Below, piece by piece: positions 7,027-14,951 of a DNA stretch of 32,131 nucleotides. Made by a program: the position numbers and the translations under genes. This DNA comes from Anaerolineae bacterium. GTDB taxonomy: Bacteria; Chloroflexota; Anaerolineae; Anaerolineales; Villigracilaceae. Numbering within the stretch: the stretch's first letter is position 1; every line of letters starts with the position of its first letter. The notes below the pieces were generated by a model that saw only the letters and a list, made by a program, of their open reading frames with translations, did no database searches and was not told the origin of the DNA. Location: the NCBI GenBank assembly GCA_003130845.1, contig QEXW01000066.1, forward strand, positions 1 through 32,131, written 5' to 3'.

Positions 7027-7389
7027 ATCGCTTACTTCTACATTCTTCTGATGGTTTTACTCACCGTCTTTGGTCAGGTGGTTTTCAAATGGCAGGCCGG
7101 GGTTATCGAAGCCATGCCCGAAGGCTGGGCTGAGCGCTTCTGGTTTATGGTGCGGGTGGCGCTCAATCCCTGGATTATCGCCAGTTACGGCTCGGCTTTC
7201 CTGGCTTCGCTCTTTTGGTGGCTGGCCCTGCGCACGCTCGACCTGAGTCACGCCTACCCGTTCACCACGCTCTCGTATGTGCTGGTGCTGGTCTTGAGCG
7301 GCCTCTTATTCCGCGAGGCCATCACCGCGCCCAAAATTATCGGCATGATTCTGATTGTCGCCGGGATGATTATCGCTAGCCGGGGATGA
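7027..7389 (+). CDS. SMR/EamA-type small membrane protein, ArnE/F-like
   Basis: A protein of about 120 residues with four hydrophobic helices, in the small multidrug resistance/EamA superfamily. Typical features are the N-terminal helix ending TVFGQVVFKWQ, the ALRTLDLSHAYPFTTLSYVLVLVLSG segment (helices 2-3 of SMR proteins) and the terminal IIGMILIVAGMIIASRG. In the Arn pathway two such proteins (ArnE, ArnF) flip undecaprenyl-phosphate-linked 4-amino-arabinose. Here it sits among GT2, WecE and RmlB homologues, so a lipid-sugar flippase role is a reasonable inference. The start is unusual: the first helix begins upstream of the ATG at 7051, and the Shine-Dalgarno fits an ATC at 7027. If ATG 7051 is used, helix 1 loses eight residues. 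Confidence 0.8.
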   Translation: MAYFYILLMVLLTVFGQVVFKWQAGVIEAMPEGWAERFWFMVRVALNPWIIASYGSAFLASLFWWLALRTLDLSHAYPFTTLSYVLVLVLSGLLFREAITAPKIIGMILIVAGMIIASRG

Positions 7390-7398
7390 GGCTTGCTT

Positions 7399-8088
7399 AT
7401 GAATGTGGTGATTTTACAACCCTCTTACATCCCTTGGCGCGGCTACTTTGACCAGATTCGCCGCGCCGACCTGTTCGTTTTTTATGACGATGTTCAATAT
7501 GATAAACGTGGCTGGCGTAATCGCAACCAAATCAAGACTTCTCAGGGCAAACAATGGCTGACCATCCCCGTTCATAGTTCCGGCTCAACGGCTGGACTGT
7601 TGATAAAAGATGTTCATATTGATTGGTCAAAACCCTGGGCTGTCAGTCATTGGAAAGCTCTGACCTTTGCTTATGGCAGAGCGCCGTACTTTCGTAAGTA
7701 CGCTCCCTTTCTAGAACCGTTTTATGCGCGGCACGACCCGCTCTTGGCTGATTTCACTATAGACTTGACCATTGCTCTGGCGCGCGAGCTGGGAATTACG
7801 CATACCCGCTTTGTGCGCTCTTCGGAATTGCCTGGCATTACTGGGGCAAAGACAGACCGACTGATACAGGTTCTGCAGGCGGTTGGGGCTTCACATTACA
7901 TCAGCGGACCTTCGGCGCGTGATTACATCGAACCAGAAAAATTCGCGCAAGCGGGCATCACGCTGGAGTATATGGAATACAAGTATCCTGAATACCCTCA
8001 ACTATATCCTCCGTATGACCCGTTTGTAAGCATTCTGGACTTGCTCTTCATGACCGGCGACCGCGCACTGTCTTTTTTTGACCATTAA
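7399..8088 (+). CDS. WbqC family protein
   Basis: A 229-residue soluble protein matching the WbqC family from its N-terminus (VVILQPSYIPWRGYFDQIRRADLFVFYDDVQYDKRGWRNRNQIK) through KTDRLIQVLQAVGASHYISGPSARDYI to the C-terminal EYPQLYPPYDPFVSILDLLF. The family occurs in O-antigen clusters. A role as amide-forming glycine transferase on 4-amino sugars has been suggested for a member but is not firmly established. It lies between two methyltransferase genes and just ahead of the WecE homologue that would make such a 4-amino sugar. The ATG at 7399 is preferred over TTG 7393 because GAGG at 7388-7391 is correctly spaced. The gene looks more AT-rich than the preceding ones, hinting at separate acquisition. 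Confidence 0.88.
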   Translation: MNVVILQPSYIPWRGYFDQIRRADLFVFYDDVQYDKRGWRNRNQIKTSQGKQWLTIPVHSSGSTAGLLIKDVHIDWSKPWAVSHWKALTFAYGRAPYFRKYAPFLEPFYARHDPLLADFTIDLTIALARELGITHTRFVRSSELPGITGAKTDRLIQVLQAVGASHYISGPSARDYIEPEKFAQAGITLEYMEYKYPEYPQLYPPYDPFVSILDLLFMTGDRALSFFDH

Positions 8089-8100
8089 TCGAGCCCATCT

Positions 8101-8729
8101 ATGACCGACTCACGCTTGGAAAGCGTCAAACGATACTTTTCTGAAAAACTTGTAGCCCATGGGCCAACCCATCGTGGCGTAGATTACAACTCAACCGAGT
8201 CGCAGGAAGTGCGCTTTCTGCAACTCATGCGCATCATTGAAAACCCAGCGCAGCCATATTCTCTGCTCGATTTTGGCTCTGGGTACGGGGCAATGTACGA
8301 TTATCTGCTCCGCCAAGGACATGCTTTGCATTATGTTGGCTATGATATTGCGCCCCTCATGGTACAAAAAGGGCGGGAGCTGCATTCAGATTGCCCCGAT
8401 TGCTGGTTTACCGACGACTTAGCCCAGATTCCCGTTTTGGACTATGCCGTTGCGAGCGGCACGTTCAACATGAAGCTGGAAGCGGAATTTGAAGCCTGGA
8501 CGGAAATTATCCTGCAGGCTCTGAATGATATGCACAACCACGCTTCTAAAGGATTTGCCTTAACATGCTGACAAAATATTCGGACCCAGAGCGAATGCGG
8601 CCAGATTTGTATTATGGAGACCCGTTGTTTTATTTTGATTATTGTAAGCGGCACTTTTCACGCAATGTAGCCCTCTTGCATGATTACAACTTGTATGATT
8701 TCACCATTCTCGTACGGAAAAGCGGATAG
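8101..8729 (+). pseudogene. Class I SAM-dependent methyltransferase (copy 2), broken by a 1-nt frameshift
   Basis: The first frame runs from the ATG at 8101 to TGA 8569-8571 and encodes YFSEKL, VDYNSTESQEVRF, SLLDFGSGYGAMYDYLL and ASGTFNMKLEAEFEAW, clearly a paralogue of the gene at 6338. At KGFA the frame derails: the intact copy has A-F-N-M-L-T, here the DNA reads gccttaacatg, one T short. In the neighbouring frame the homology resumes at once (NMLTKYSDPERM, YYGDPLFYFDYCKRHFSRNVALLHDYNLYDFTILVRK) to TAG at 8727-8729. Restored, the protein would have about 209 residues, matching the other copy. It is either a recent pseudogene or a base-calling error in a short T run. Continuing through the TGA in the original frame gives no homology. 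Confidence 0.85.
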
Positions 8730-8756
8730 CACATATCGAAAGGGTCTGTATCTGGC

Positions 8757-9899
8757 ATGACAGCTCGGCGCAGTATTGATTTCAACCATCCCGTTCTCGT
8801 GGGCCGCGAACTAGAATATGTCAGCGAAGCCTTTCGCAATGGACATATTTCCGGCGACGGCCCCTTTACGAAAAAATGCCATGCCTACTTGGAGCAATCT
8901 TTGGGCACGCCAAAGGTTCTGCTAACCACCAATTGCACGCATGCGTTGGAAATGATGGCAATTCTGCTGGAAATTGAGCCGGGAGACGAAGTCATTCTAC
9001 CGGATTTTACCTTTGTCTCCACCGTCAATGCCTTCGTGTTACGTGGCGCCAAGCCGGTTTTTGTGGATATCCGCCCCGACACGCTCAACCTCGATGAGAC
9101 CAAACTGGAAGCCCTCATCACCCCCCGCACGAAAGCCATCGTCCCGGTGCATTATGCCGGGGTGGGCTGTGAAATGGACGCCATCCTGGAGATTGCGAAG
9201 CGGCACAACATCCCTGTGGTCGAGGACAATGCGCATGGTTTGTTTGGCAAATACAAGGGGCGTTATCTCGGCACGTTTGGGGTGATGGCCTCGCAGAGTT
9301 TCCACGAGACCAAGAATTTCTCTTGTGGCGAGGGCGGTGCGCTGCTCATTAACGATGAACAATACATCGAGCGCGCCGAAATCATCCGCGAGAAAGGCAC
9401 CAACCGCAGCCGCTTCTTTCGTGGGCAGGTAGATAAATATACATGGGTAGATATTGGCTCCTCGTACTTGCCCTCCGATGTGTTGGCGGCCTTCTTGTTC
9501 GGGCAGTTGGAACAACGCGAGAAAATCCAGTCTCACCGTCAGCGCGTGTGGGAGACCTATCAGGCCGGATTGGCCGATTGGGCGCATCGGAACGGCGTCG
9601 GGTTGCCATTTGTCCCGGCGCATGTCGAACAGGCCTGGCACATGTTCTACCTGCTTCTGCCTGACCTTGAGACCCGTCAGCGCTTCATCCAACACTTGCG
9701 CGCGCGCGGCGTATATGCGGTCTTTCACTACTTACCCCTTCATCTTTCCGATATGGGGCGCAAATTCGGTGGCCAACCGGGTGATTGTCCCGTGACCGAA
9801 TCGGTCAGCGACCGCCTGGTGCGCCTGCCGTTCTACAACGACCTGACCGCCGACGACCAACAATTCGTCATCGAAGCAGTGCAGGATTTTCGCATATAA
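8757..9899 (+). CDS. wecE: dTDP-4-amino-4,6-dideoxygalactose transaminase (WecE/RffA type)
   Basis: A PLP enzyme of the DegT/DnrJ/EryC1/StrS class that transfers an amino group from glutamate to C4 of dTDP-4-keto-6-deoxyglucose, giving dTDP-Fuc4N. The 380 residues follow E. coli WecE closely as I recall it: FNHPVLVGRELEYV, CGDG-like SGDGPFTKKC, PGDEVILPDFTFVSTVNAFVLRGAK, VFVDIRPDTLNLDET, VPVHYAGVGCEMD, SFHETKN with the PLP lysine at K186, and EIIREKGTNRSRFFRGQVDKYTW. D157 in VVEDNAH would contact the PLP ring nitrogen. The substrate is made by the RmlB homologue encoded directly downstream. The start at 8757 has only a weak upstream AAAGGG. Confidence 0.93.
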   Translation: MTARRSIDFNHPVLVGRELEYVSEAFRNGHISGDGPFTKKCHAYLEQSLGTPKVLLTTNCTHALEMMAILLEIEPGDEVILPDFTFVSTVNAFVLRGAKPVFVDIRPDTLNLDETKLEALITPRTKAIVPVHYAGVGCEMDAILEIAKRHNIPVVEDNAHGLFGKYKGRYLGTFGVMASQSFHETKNFSCGEGGALLINDEQYIERAEIIREKGTNRSRFFRGQVDKYTWVDIGSSYLPSDVLAAFLFGQLEQREKIQSHRQRVWETYQAGLADWAHRNGVGLPFVPAHVEQAWHMFYLLLPDLETRQRFIQHLRARGVYAVFHYLPLHLSDMGRKFGGQPGDCPVTESVSDRLVRLPFYNDLTADDQQFVIEAVQDFRI

Positions 9900-9914
9900 A
9901 AAGGAGTTTTTAGG

Positions 9915-10976
9915 ATGAAACATGTTCTTGTTACTGGTGGCGCTGGTTTCATCGGTGCTAACTTTGTCCGTTACTTGCTTCAGGTTGAGCCACAAGTCCA
10001 TATTTACAATTTAGATGCTTTGACCTATGCCGGTTCGCTGGAAAATCTCAAAAATCTGCCGGATGAATCGCGCCACACCTTTGTTCAAGGGGATATTTGC
10101 GATAATGACCTGGTGATGCACCTGCTGCGCGAACATGAGATTGATACAGTGGTGCATTTCGCTGCCGAATCGCATGTGGACCGTTCGATTCATGGCCCAG
10201 CGGCCTTCGTACAGACCAACATCGTTGGCACGTTCACGCTGCTCGATGCCGCCAAAACCGTTTGGAAGGAAACGGGCGGCTTCGCTGGTCGCCGCTTCCA
10301 TCACGTCTCCACGGATGAAGTCTTTGGTTCGCTTGCGCCGGATGACCCAGCTTTTACTGAAACAACACCCTACGACCCCCGCTCACCCTATTCGGCCAGC
10401 AAGGCGGCCTCGGACCATCTGGTGCGCGCCTATTTCCACACCTATGGTTTGCCCGTCACCCTGACCAACTGCTCCAACAATTACGGTCCTTATCAATTCC
10501 CTGAAAAACTCATCCCCCTGATGGTATTGAATGCCGTGCAAGGCAAGCCGCTGCCGGTGTATGGCGATGGCAAACAAATTCGAGACTGGTTATACGTCGA
10601 AGACCATTGTGAAGCCATTTACCAGGTGCTGAAGCAGGGAAAAATTGGCGAAACATACAATGTGGGGGGCGGCAATCAACCATATAACATCGAAATCGTG
10701 CGCGAAATTTGCGCCATTCTGGATGAACTCCACCCGCAAGGCGCTCCTCACGACCGGCTGATAACGTATGTGCAAGACCGTCCGGGTCACGACCGCCGCT
10801 ACGCGATGGATACCACCAAAATCCAGGCCGAACTGGGTTGGGCGCCGCGCCATGACCTGAAGAGCGGTCTGCGCGCCACCGTCCAGTGGTATCTGGAACA
10901 TCCTGAATGGGTGCAATCTGTGCTGCAGCAGGAGGGCTACGCCGCCTGGCTGGAGCGGAATTACGCCAAACGGTGA
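9915..10976 (+). CDS. rfbB: dTDP-glucose 4,6-dehydratase
   Basis: An NAD-dependent short-chain dehydrogenase/reductase-fold enzyme converting dTDP-glucose to dTDP-4-keto-6-deoxyglucose. The 353 residues show the NAD motif [14 protein letters not shown] (7-20), the dehydratase triad region STDEVFG (T133, D134, E135) and YSASK (Y159, K163). [17 protein letters not shown] and [16 protein letters not shown] are also typical of RmlB. AAGGAG at 9901-9906 gives a good ribosome binding site. The partner enzyme RmlA (glucose-1-phosphate thymidylyltransferase) is not in this window, and RmlC and RmlD are also absent, so the product is probably committed to the WecE branch rather than to rhamnose. Confidence 0.96.
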   Translation: MKHVLVTGGAGFIGANFVRYLLQVEPQVHIYNLDALTYAGSLENLKNLPDESRHTFVQGDICDNDLVMHLLREHEIDTVVHFAAESHVDRSIHGPAAFVQTNIVGTFTLLDAAKTVWKETGGFAGRRFHHVSTDEVFGSLAPDDPAFTETTPYDPRSPYSASKAASDHLVRAYFHTYGLPVTLTNCSNNYGPYQFPEKLIPLMVLNAVQGKPLPVYGDGKQIRDWLYVEDHCEAIYQVLKQGKIGETYNVGGGNQPYNIEIVREICAILDELHPQGAPHDRLITYVQDRPGHDRRYAMDTTKIQAELGWAPRHDLKSGLRATVQWYLEHPEWVQSVLQQEGYAAWLERNYAKR

Positions 10977-10984
10977 ACCCGGCC

Positions 10985-11929
10985 ATGTCTTCTACCTTGC
11001 GCGTCTCTCTTGTCATCCCCGTCTTCAACGAAGCGACGGTCATCGAAACCACTCATGCTCGTATTAGGGGGGTGGTGGATGCGTTGCCCTATGCCTTTGA
11101 AATCTGGTATGTAGATGATGGTTCGACCGATGGCACGGGGACCGTGCTGGAGCGCCTAGCCGCGCAAGATGAACGGGTGCGGATTCTCACCCTCAGCCGC
11201 AATTTTGGTCATCAGGCAGCGCTCACTGCCGGGCTGGACCATGCGGAAGGGGAGGTGGTCATCTCCCTGGATGGCGATGGCCAGCACCCGCCGGAGATGA
11301 TTCCGCAGATGATTGCTCTCATCGAACAAGGCTACGATATTGTGCAAGCACAGCGCATAGAAGAAGAAGCAGGGTTTTCGTTCAAAAAGGTGACATCCGA
11401 TATTTTTTACTGGCTCATCAATACCATGAGCGGAACGCGCATTATCCCCGGTGCGGCTGATTTTCGCGCCCTTTCACGCCAAGCATTAGAAGCTCTCAAA
11501 TCTATGCCTGAATATCACCGCTTTTTGCGCGGTATGATTGCCTGGATGGGCTACCGCAGCGTCATTCTGCCTTATCACGAACAAAAGCGCATGGCCGGCC
11601 AATCGAAATACTCGCTCAGAAAAATGCTGCGTTTGGCTTCCGATGCCATTTTCTCGTTTTCGCTCATGCCGCTTTATATTGGGTTGAGCGTAGGAGGGGT
11701 ATTTTTGCTCTTGGCGGCCATCCAAATCATCTATGTCTTGTTCATCTTCATCATGAAACCGGCCAATGTGTACATTGCCCCAGGCTGGAGCTCGCTGATG
11801 GCCATTCTCTTAATTGCCAGCGGTATCATCATGATTTTATTGGGTTTCATTGGTGTCTATGTCGGTTATATCTTTCAGCAGGTCAAAGGGCGACCGGTGT
11901 ATTTATTAAAGCGGAGTAAGGTTGAATGA
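10985..11929 (+). CDS. GT2 glycosyltransferase, DPM1/GtrB-like with two C-terminal TM helices
   Basis: A second polyprenyl-phosphate-glycosyltransferase-like enzyme of 314 residues. It has YVDDGSTDGT (42-51), SRNFGHQAALTAGLDHA (71-87) and the DXD-type DGDGQHPPEM (96 onward), then KRMAGQSKYSLRKML, a segment diagnostic of this GT2 subfamily. Two transmembrane segments follow (LMPLYIGLSVGGVFLLLAA and an ILLIASGIIMILLGFIGVYVGYIF helix). The ATG at 10985 lies 8 bp after the rfbB stop; the longer frame from 10907 would overlap rfbB and adds unrelated residues. The gene shares the 4-bp ATGA overlap with the following membrane protein, which suggests a functional pair in which one loads the lipid and the other transfers the sugar. 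Confidence 0.9.
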   Translation: MSSTLRVSLVIPVFNEATVIETTHARIRGVVDALPYAFEIWYVDDGSTDGTGTVLERLAAQDERVRILTLSRNFGHQAALTAGLDHAEGEVVISLDGDGQHPPEMIPQMIALIEQGYDIVQAQRIEEEAGFSFKKVTSDIFYWLINTMSGTRIIPGAADFRALSRQALEALKSMPEYHRFLRGMIAWMGYRSVILPYHEQKRMAGQSKYSLRKMLRLASDAIFSFSLMPLYIGLSVGGVFLLLAAIQIIYVLFIFIMKPANVYIAPGWSSLMAILLIASGIIMILLGFIGVYVGYIFQQVKGRPVYLLKRSKVE

Positions 11930-13491
11930 AGTTTCTCAGAGCGAACGCAGGGTGGTTTTTCATCGCTTGGCTATCACTGGGGGGAGTCTTGGTCGCTTTT
12001 TTAGCCACTTCCCGATATGGGAGTGGCCTTCCATCGGACGCGATGCGCTATATTGCCTTTGCCGATAACCTGTTGAAGGGACGGGGCCTGATAGATTACG
12101 ACCAATATCGCTTACTCGTTTTTCCTCCACTTTTTCCCTTGGTAATTGCCGGGCTCTCATTCGTGACACGTGCCGATGTCTTCCTGGTAGGTTGGTATCT
12201 CAACATCATCTTATGGGGGATTAATCTCTTCTTGAGCGGGGTTTTCTTCCGCCAGGTTTTCAACGATACGCCCATCTATTTCTACCTTTCTCTCTTCATC
12301 TTGTTCTTATTCCCTTCCGCCCTATACATGCACACTTCTATTCTGACCGAGCCGCTGTTTTTGACCTGCGCGCTGCTTTTGTTTTTTGCAGGCAGCGAAT
12401 ACATTCAAACCCGGTCATGGAGGATGTATGGGGTCATGATTGTGCTTGGAATCGTTGCATCCTTGCTTCGCTGGGCCGGCATGAGCCATATCGTTGTTGC
12501 CGTGCTGGTCACTCTTTGGGCTTGGCGCGATAACCTACGAGCGGCTCTTCTGCATGCGGCAGGGTTAGGAATACTTTCTGCACTCCCTGTAGCCGCTTGG
12601 ATTTATTTTCACAACTATTTGCCAACCGGCACGTTGTGGGGGATTTCGAGCGCGGGAAATGTATTTGTCATTGAAAACATCCTACAAGCCTGGCGGAAGA
12701 TGTTTTTCTGGTTTGTGCCGTATCGTCCGATTTCACCTGAAGGGAAGTGGGATGCGGTTATCTTCTTGGTGTTTGTTTTGCTTTTTTTACTGGTTATCAA
12801 CCACAAGCCAGCTTGGCAAGCCTGGAGTAGAGCATATCGGCAGCCTTTGGTACTGACCGCCACGTTGTTTGCCTTGGTGAGCTTTGTTTCTACCGCCTTG
12901 ATGGCCCAAACCAAAGACCATCGCGCGTTGCTCTCTGACCGTTACTATGCTTTGCTGTTTCCTTCTGTGCTAACCATCCTGTTTCTGACCTTTCATCATC
13001 TCATCCGGCCTCATTTGCGGTTCTCTGTGCGTCAAATCAACGCTGGATTGGTTATCGTCGTCCTGCTTTGGTCTGCTTTGCCGGTGAATCGGTTGGTTAA
13101 GTACATACGGGTTAGCTTGCGTGATGGTGAAGCCGCCTATAACTTGTATAACTTTCGCAAATATCACCAATCGGAACTGATAGCGTATGCGCGCACCATC
13201 TTAGAAAAAGAGCCACAAGCGATTTTGTATAGCAATCTGCCTGCGCCCGTTTGGTTCTTCACGCGTCATCTGATGACGTATCTCATTCCTAAAAATGAGC
13301 ACTGGTCGTGGGACGATTTCAAACAACAGATGGCCGGCTGGCCGTATGAAAAAGCGGGTTATATTCTCTGGTTCCATGATGACCCGTTTAGAATTTTCTA
13401 TACTCCCTCGGATTTGTATCGAATTGCTGAGATATATCCGGTTTATCAGGCCGCCGATGGAGTCATTTACTACGTTTCCCCCCGCCCTTAA
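11926..13491 (+). CDS. Polytopic membrane protein, probable lipid-sugar-dependent glycosyltransferase (GT39/ArnT-like)
   Basis: A 521-residue protein with roughly ten or more hydrophobic segments, beginning at WFFIAWLSLGGVLVAFLAT. The first periplasmic loop has SDAMRYIAFADNLLKGRG, resembling the acidic catalytic loop of ArnT/GT39 and related GT-C enzymes, where an acidic residue sits shortly after helix 1. The C-terminal 100 residues are soluble. Sequence conservation is too low for a firm family call. It overlaps the upstream GT2 gene by 4 bp and the next gene by 1 bp. A GT-C enzyme using a lipid-linked sugar made by the GT2 partner fits the context, but an uncharacterised membrane protein cannot be excluded. 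Confidence 0.65.
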   Translation: MKFLRANAGWFFIAWLSLGGVLVAFLATSRYGSGLPSDAMRYIAFADNLLKGRGLIDYDQYRLLVFPPLFPLVIAGLSFVTRADVFLVGWYLNIILWGINLFLSGVFFRQVFNDTPIYFYLSLFILFLFPSALYMHTSILTEPLFLTCALLLFFAGSEYIQTRSWRMYGVMIVLGIVASLLRWAGMSHIVVAVLVTLWAWRDNLRAALLHAAGLGILSALPVAAWIYFHNYLPTGTLWGISSAGNVFVIENILQAWRKMFFWFVPYRPISPEGKWDAVIFLVFVLLFLLVINHKPAWQAWSRAYRQPLVLTATLFALVSFVSTALMAQTKDHRALLSDRYYALLFPSVLTILFLTFHHLIRPHLRFSVRQINAGLVIVVLLWSALPVNRLVKYIRVSLRDGEAAYNLYNFRKYHQSELIAYARTILEKEPQAILYSNLPAPVWFFTRHLMTYLIPKNEHWSWDDFKQQMAGWPYEKAGYILWFHDDPFRIFYTPSDLYRIAEIYPVYQAADGVIYYVSPRP

Positions 13492-14153
13492 TGATGAGTG
13501 ACCAACCCGTTTTCCACATTACGCTTGTACGTCACGGTGAATCGATTGGCAACGCCGAAAATCGTTTGCAAGGTCATGCCGATTTTGCGCTTTCGCCAAC
13601 AGGCCGTGAACAGGCGCGTCAATTGGCCGTTCGCTGGCGCAGCGATGCGGTTCGCTTTGATTACGCTATCACCAGTCCCTTATCTCGTGCGCGAGAAACG
13701 GCGCAAATCTTGGTGGATATACTTGGCATTCCCCATCTCGAAGTTGACCCACTTTGGATTGAACGGAATATGGGCTTACGCTCTGGGATGACCTTCGATG
13801 AAATTCGCGCACGTTATCCTGAACCGACCTTTTTGAATCCGTATGAACCCTGGAGTGAGCAAGGCGAAAGTGACTGGGAACTGTATTTGCGCGCCGGGAA
13901 GGCGTTGCACACGCTGCTACAACGGCCGGCCGGGCGCTATCTGGTCGTTTCACACGGCGCGTTGTTAAACAAAGTCTTATATTCTATTCTTGGCATTACA
14001 CCCCAGCCGTTTTCTCAGGGCATTCATTTTCGGTTGGGCAATACAGCCTTTTCCGTCTTTACCTACAATCCACGCACGCATCAATGGCGGGTTGAAATCA
14101 TTGGGGATACACATCACCTGAACCAAAAAAACGGCCACCCGATCTTAGAATGA
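13491..14153 (+). CDS. Histidine phosphatase family protein
   Basis: A 220-residue member of the phosphoglycerate-mutase-like branch 1 of histidine phosphatases. The catalytic motif is LVRHGES with H15, then NRLQGHADFALSPTGREQA, TSPLSRARETA, WIERNMGLRSGMTFDEI and the second histidine in VVSHGALLNKVL. These enzymes use a phosphohistidine intermediate. The substrates range from sugar phosphates to cofactor precursors and cannot be read from sequence. Two ATGs in tandem (13491 and 13494) are possible starts. The first overlaps the stop of the membrane-protein gene as TAATG. It is the last gene of the glycan operon and meets DUF92 tail to tail with 3 bp between. Confidence 0.85.
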   Translation: MMSDQPVFHITLVRHGESIGNAENRLQGHADFALSPTGREQARQLAVRWRSDAVRFDYAITSPLSRARETAQILVDILGIPHLEVDPLWIERNMGLRSGMTFDEIRARYPEPTFLNPYEPWSEQGESDWELYLRAGKALHTLLQRPAGRYLVVSHGALLNKVLYSILGITPQPFSQGIHFRLGNTAFSVFTYNPRTHQWRVEIIGDTHHLNQKNGHPILE

Positions 14154-14156
14154 CCC

Positions 14157-14948
14157 TCACAGGAACAGAATAGCCAGCAGTGCCCCAAATGCGGCGCAGG
14201 CAAAATTGACCCAATCGTTGTTCAGCCATGGCCAGCCACGCTTCAGCGTAGTCTGCGTTCCGCAGGTGTGCAAGGGATGATGTTCGGTTTCCTTATGGCA
14301 GGTTGGGCAGTGATAAATTGCCTGTAGGGTTGCGCCGAGCAAACTATCGAACAACGAACCTGCCAAACCAGCCAAGGTGACCAGCAAACCCAAAAGGGGA
14401 GAAACCGTCTGAGGCGAAACCAACACAGCAAGCAAGCCAATCAAGCCAGCACCTGCGAGGGCGGCGAGCGTTCCAAAGAGTGAGATTCCGCCTGAAGTTC
14501 CCTTTTCAACCACTTGTAACGGCTTGGTGATTAGGCGCGGCGGATGTGGGTTCAAAACCCCCAACTCGGTTGCCCAGGTATCGGCATTGACTGCTGCCAG
14601 CGAAGCAGCAAACGCTGCCCATATCCAGGCTTCCCCAGGCCAGAAAAACCACAACCCCGCAAACAGCGCTGCCAATCCGCCATTGCCCAGGACTTGGCCT
14701 ATATCACGCTGCCCACCTTTGGAGAATTTTTCGTTCAGGCCGGTTTTGCGTTTCTTAAAAGCACGAGTCAGTGCTGTGGAAGTGATAAAAAAGGCGAGCA
14801 GGAGGATAGCCCATTGCCACCCGCCCGCGCCAAAAATGACTCCGCCTACTAGCGTTGCACCCAATGCCCCCGAGGTGCTCAGGCTGTGCGCGCGGTAGGC
14901 TGCAAAGGCTATTAGGGCTGCCAGAAGAAATCCGGTGAAAATTTGCAT
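14157..14948 (-). CDS. DUF92 family membrane protein
   Basis: A 263-residue integral membrane protein of the DUF92 family (TIGR00297 type). It shows the typical ALGATLVGGVIFGAGGWQWAILLLAFFITSTALTRAF, the conserved AAVNADTWATELGVL followed by PHPPRLITKPLQVVEKGTSGGISLFG, and GSLFDSLLGATLQAIY. The plant relative VTE6 is a phytyl-phosphate kinase, so an isoprenoid-phosphate kinase role is possible but unproven for bacterial members. Near the C-terminus there is a cysteine/histidine-rich insert (CPTCHKETEHHPLHTC) that could bind a metal. It follows the PH-domain gene by 3 bp and is the last gene of its operon. Confidence 0.85.
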   Translation of the reverse strand: MQIFTGFLLAALIAFAAYRAHSLSTSGALGATLVGGVIFGAGGWQWAILLLAFFITSTALTRAFKKRKTGLNEKFSKGGQRDIGQVLGNGGLAALFAGLWFFWPGEAWIWAAFAASLAAVNADTWATELGVLNPHPPRLITKPLQVVEKGTSGGISLFGTLAALAGAGLIGLLAVLVSPQTVSPLLGLLVTLAGLAGSLFDSLLGATLQAIYHCPTCHKETEHHPLHTCGTQTTLKRGWPWLNNDWVNFACAAFGALLAILFL

Positions 14949-14951
14949 GGC

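Noticed and set aside
8555-8567. Programmed ribosomal frameshift in the second methyltransferase
   Set aside because: No heptameric slippery sequence or downstream pseudoknot is visible, and both parts belong to one ordinary domain with no use for a short product.
8569-8571. TGA in the second methyltransferase as another selenocysteine codon
   Set aside because: Reading through the TGA in the same frame gives no homology. Homology resumes in a different frame, so it is a frameshift.
10907-10984. Longer N-terminus of the second GT2 protein
   Set aside because: It overlaps the end of rfbB in another frame and adds residues not found in GT2 proteins.
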